Assembly: GCA_003427395.1 (NCBI GenBank)
Contig: BFEA01000341.1
Location: forward strand, 491,570 to 520,135
Reading direction: 5' to 3'
Source: Chara braunii
Lineage: Eukaryota; Streptophyta; Charophyceae; Charales; Characeae
DNA length: 28,566 bases
How positions within the stretch are numbered: the first letter of the stretch is position 1; each line of letters begins with the position of its first letter. Below the pieces are notes generated by a model. The model saw nothing but the letters and a program-made list of their open reading frames with translations, made no database searches and was not told where the DNA came from. Made by a program: the position numbers and the translations under genes. Positions 27,193-28,566 of the stretch are shown piece by piece.

Positions 27193-27232
27193 ATCATCAT
27201 CAATCATCATCAATCATCATCATCATCATCAC
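27042..27232 (+). repeat. (ATC)n trinucleotide repeat
   Basis: Long ATC arrays with short interruptions. Poly-Ser, poly-Ile and poly-Asp/Met frames are repeat translations. Confidence 0.95.
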
Positions 27233-28300
27233 GGTTTCGTTATTCTTTTTTTCATCAATCAGTAGTCATCTCGGTGTTTGTAATTATATTCTCATCTCCC
27301 AGATAGACTATGGTCTAGTTGGTAGGTAGGTTGGTCAGGAAGGGAGCGCTACTTCGCAAGGGTAACACAAGGTGGGAGGTGATTGCCTCCAGGGAGTAGA
27401 TACAGATGATGGGAGCTGACCTGGTATGGGGCTGGGAGATATGTATGGAGGCGCATTATCTCCTGGCGCAGGCTGGCGAAGGCAAACTAGGTCAGAATGT
27501 TAGTTTTGAGGTACACCTTTTGGGGGAACTGGTTACCTCAAGGTAGAAGGGACTGGGGAGGTTCTCTCTCTCGTTGGGGCTGATAGGAACTTCATGCTGA
27601 TAGCGGGGTTAGGCTCAGCAGAGGCAGCGAGAGGAGAAGAGGAAATGGGGGGAGAGGAGGAGAATACATGGAAGAAGGGGAGGGGTGGATAAAAATAATC
27701 ATCAGCATCGTCATCATTATCCATCATCCTCGTGATCATCTCAGGGTACTCGTCAAATTTGATTGTCAGAAAGTTTTGTTGATTAGGATTCTGATATTAT
27801 CAAATCCTTGATTTCTGATTGGCATTCTAGATTAGCTAATTTCCTAATTGAGTCCTCTTGTGTAATGACCTGGTTGAGTTTGCGCCAGAACGACGCTAGT
27901 CGGCGCTGGGGCAGTGCCCTGTAACCTGCTTGTGTAGGAGCTTGAGGCTTTGTATAGAAGTCTGGAATTGCCGAGGGAGGAAGGCAATCTGCAAACTTGA
28001 CTAATGGCTACACTCTGGCCAATGATGGTCGGAGCTGGGGTGGGTAGCGCTGCCCTGTAACCGAGTCAGATTGGGGTATGAGACCGGGAAGAGGCCTGAT
28101 TGGTGCACAACATGGGCTCAATTTGTGATTGGTTGTTTGGAATGGATACAGGAAATAAGGGATAGGATAGTAATTCAGTGCTGAGTAAACAATCTTTCTG
28201 ATTAGTCATCATCTAGCTCTATTTCATCCTAAATCATCCAAAATGATCCTTAATCATCCCAAATTTTCATCAATTGTCAATCATTAATGTATTTCCATTA
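27233..28300. other. No feature recognised
   Basis: No coding domain or RNA gene. Related phrases GCTGGGGCAGTGCCCTGTAA (27905) and TAGCGCTGCCCTGTAACC (about 28045) suggest an old local duplication. Confidence 0.4.
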
Positions 28301-28302
28301 TA

Positions 28303-28350
28303 AGGGACGATGGGCCCGGTGTCAGGCGGCCACAAGTAGTGCGCCGCCTG
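28303..28350 (+). repeat. Stem-loop motif copy f plus GC hairpin
   Basis: TAAGGGACGATGGGCCCGGT resembles the retroelement 3'-end motif, though its stem no longer pairs well. CAGGCGGC (28323-28330) and GCCGCCTG (28343-28350) form a separate perfect 8-bp hairpin with a 12-nt loop. A single N lies at 28445. Confidence 0.45.
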
Positions 28351-28566
28351 AAAATGGCGGTTTTGGGACTTAGGCTCAAGGGCAAGTCCGTGTTTTTACG
28401 GTACTTTGGTCTGACCGGGCAGCAGAAATTATGAGAACTCAGGGNGTCCCTGATTTTGGGCGCACTGGATTTTAAGAGTAACCCTCAAAGATGGCGAGAT
28501 GGATGGCCACCCCCGACGCATCTAGGGACTGTCAATTCTGGTCGTCCAGAGGGTTAGATTCGGATT

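Overview
This is a repeat-dominated stretch of a large eukaryotic nuclear genome. No bacterial-style gene layout, no rRNA or tRNA gene and no clearly intact protein gene was found. The mix points to a plant-lineage genome: an L1-type LINE ORF2 with a zf-RVT tail, PIF/Harbinger transposase, a SANT/trihelix-like protein of the kind that accompanies Harbinger elements, many MITEs and abundant CA, GA, GATT and ATC microsatellites. A charophyte alga such as Chara is my best guess. That guess rests on protein style only and is not proven.

Layout. 1-2.6 kb: microsatellites, a degraded hammerhead-like repeat and a 110-bp inverted-repeat element. 2.7-3.9 kb: a PIF/Harbinger transposase with an intact DDE triad but a frameshift and a nonsense codon. 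4.77-8.60 kb: a 5'-truncated L1-type LINE with poly(A) and a 7-8 bp target duplication; its ORF2 is one continuous frame broken by four stop codons. 9.2-9.6 kb: one end of a GC/AT/GATT-rich element. 9.69-15.23 kb, minus strand: a SANT/trihelix-like gene cut in two by a 4171-bp element (10162-14332) that has an exact 8-bp target duplication. 16-19 kb: fragments, hairpins and a second truncated LINE. 20.0-21.5 kb: a 1498-bp relative of the 4171-bp element. 22-23.8 kb: several poly(A)-tailed retroelement 3' ends. 23.91-25.68 kb: a 1766-bp terminal-inverted-repeat element. 26-28.5 kb: a GC-rich minisatellite, an ATC microsatellite tract and unassigned DNA.

The most notable signal is a pair of near-canonical type III hammerhead ribozymes (11410-11465 and 21077-21134). 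Their helices are supported by compensatory base changes. Each lies inside a member of the same terminal-inverted-repeat family, which starts CTAYG and makes 8-bp target duplications. Known genomic hammerheads mostly belong to retroelements or satellites, so a DNA-transposon-like carrier deserves attention. Removing the 4171-bp element plus one target copy (4179 bp, a multiple of three) restores one reading frame across the SANT domain.

A caution for any reader: 13776-13813 is a Nextera mate-pair junction adapter left in the assembly, and five single N bases mark gaps. The interior of the 4171-bp element may therefore be partly chimeric. The matching target duplications show that its two ends belong to one locus.
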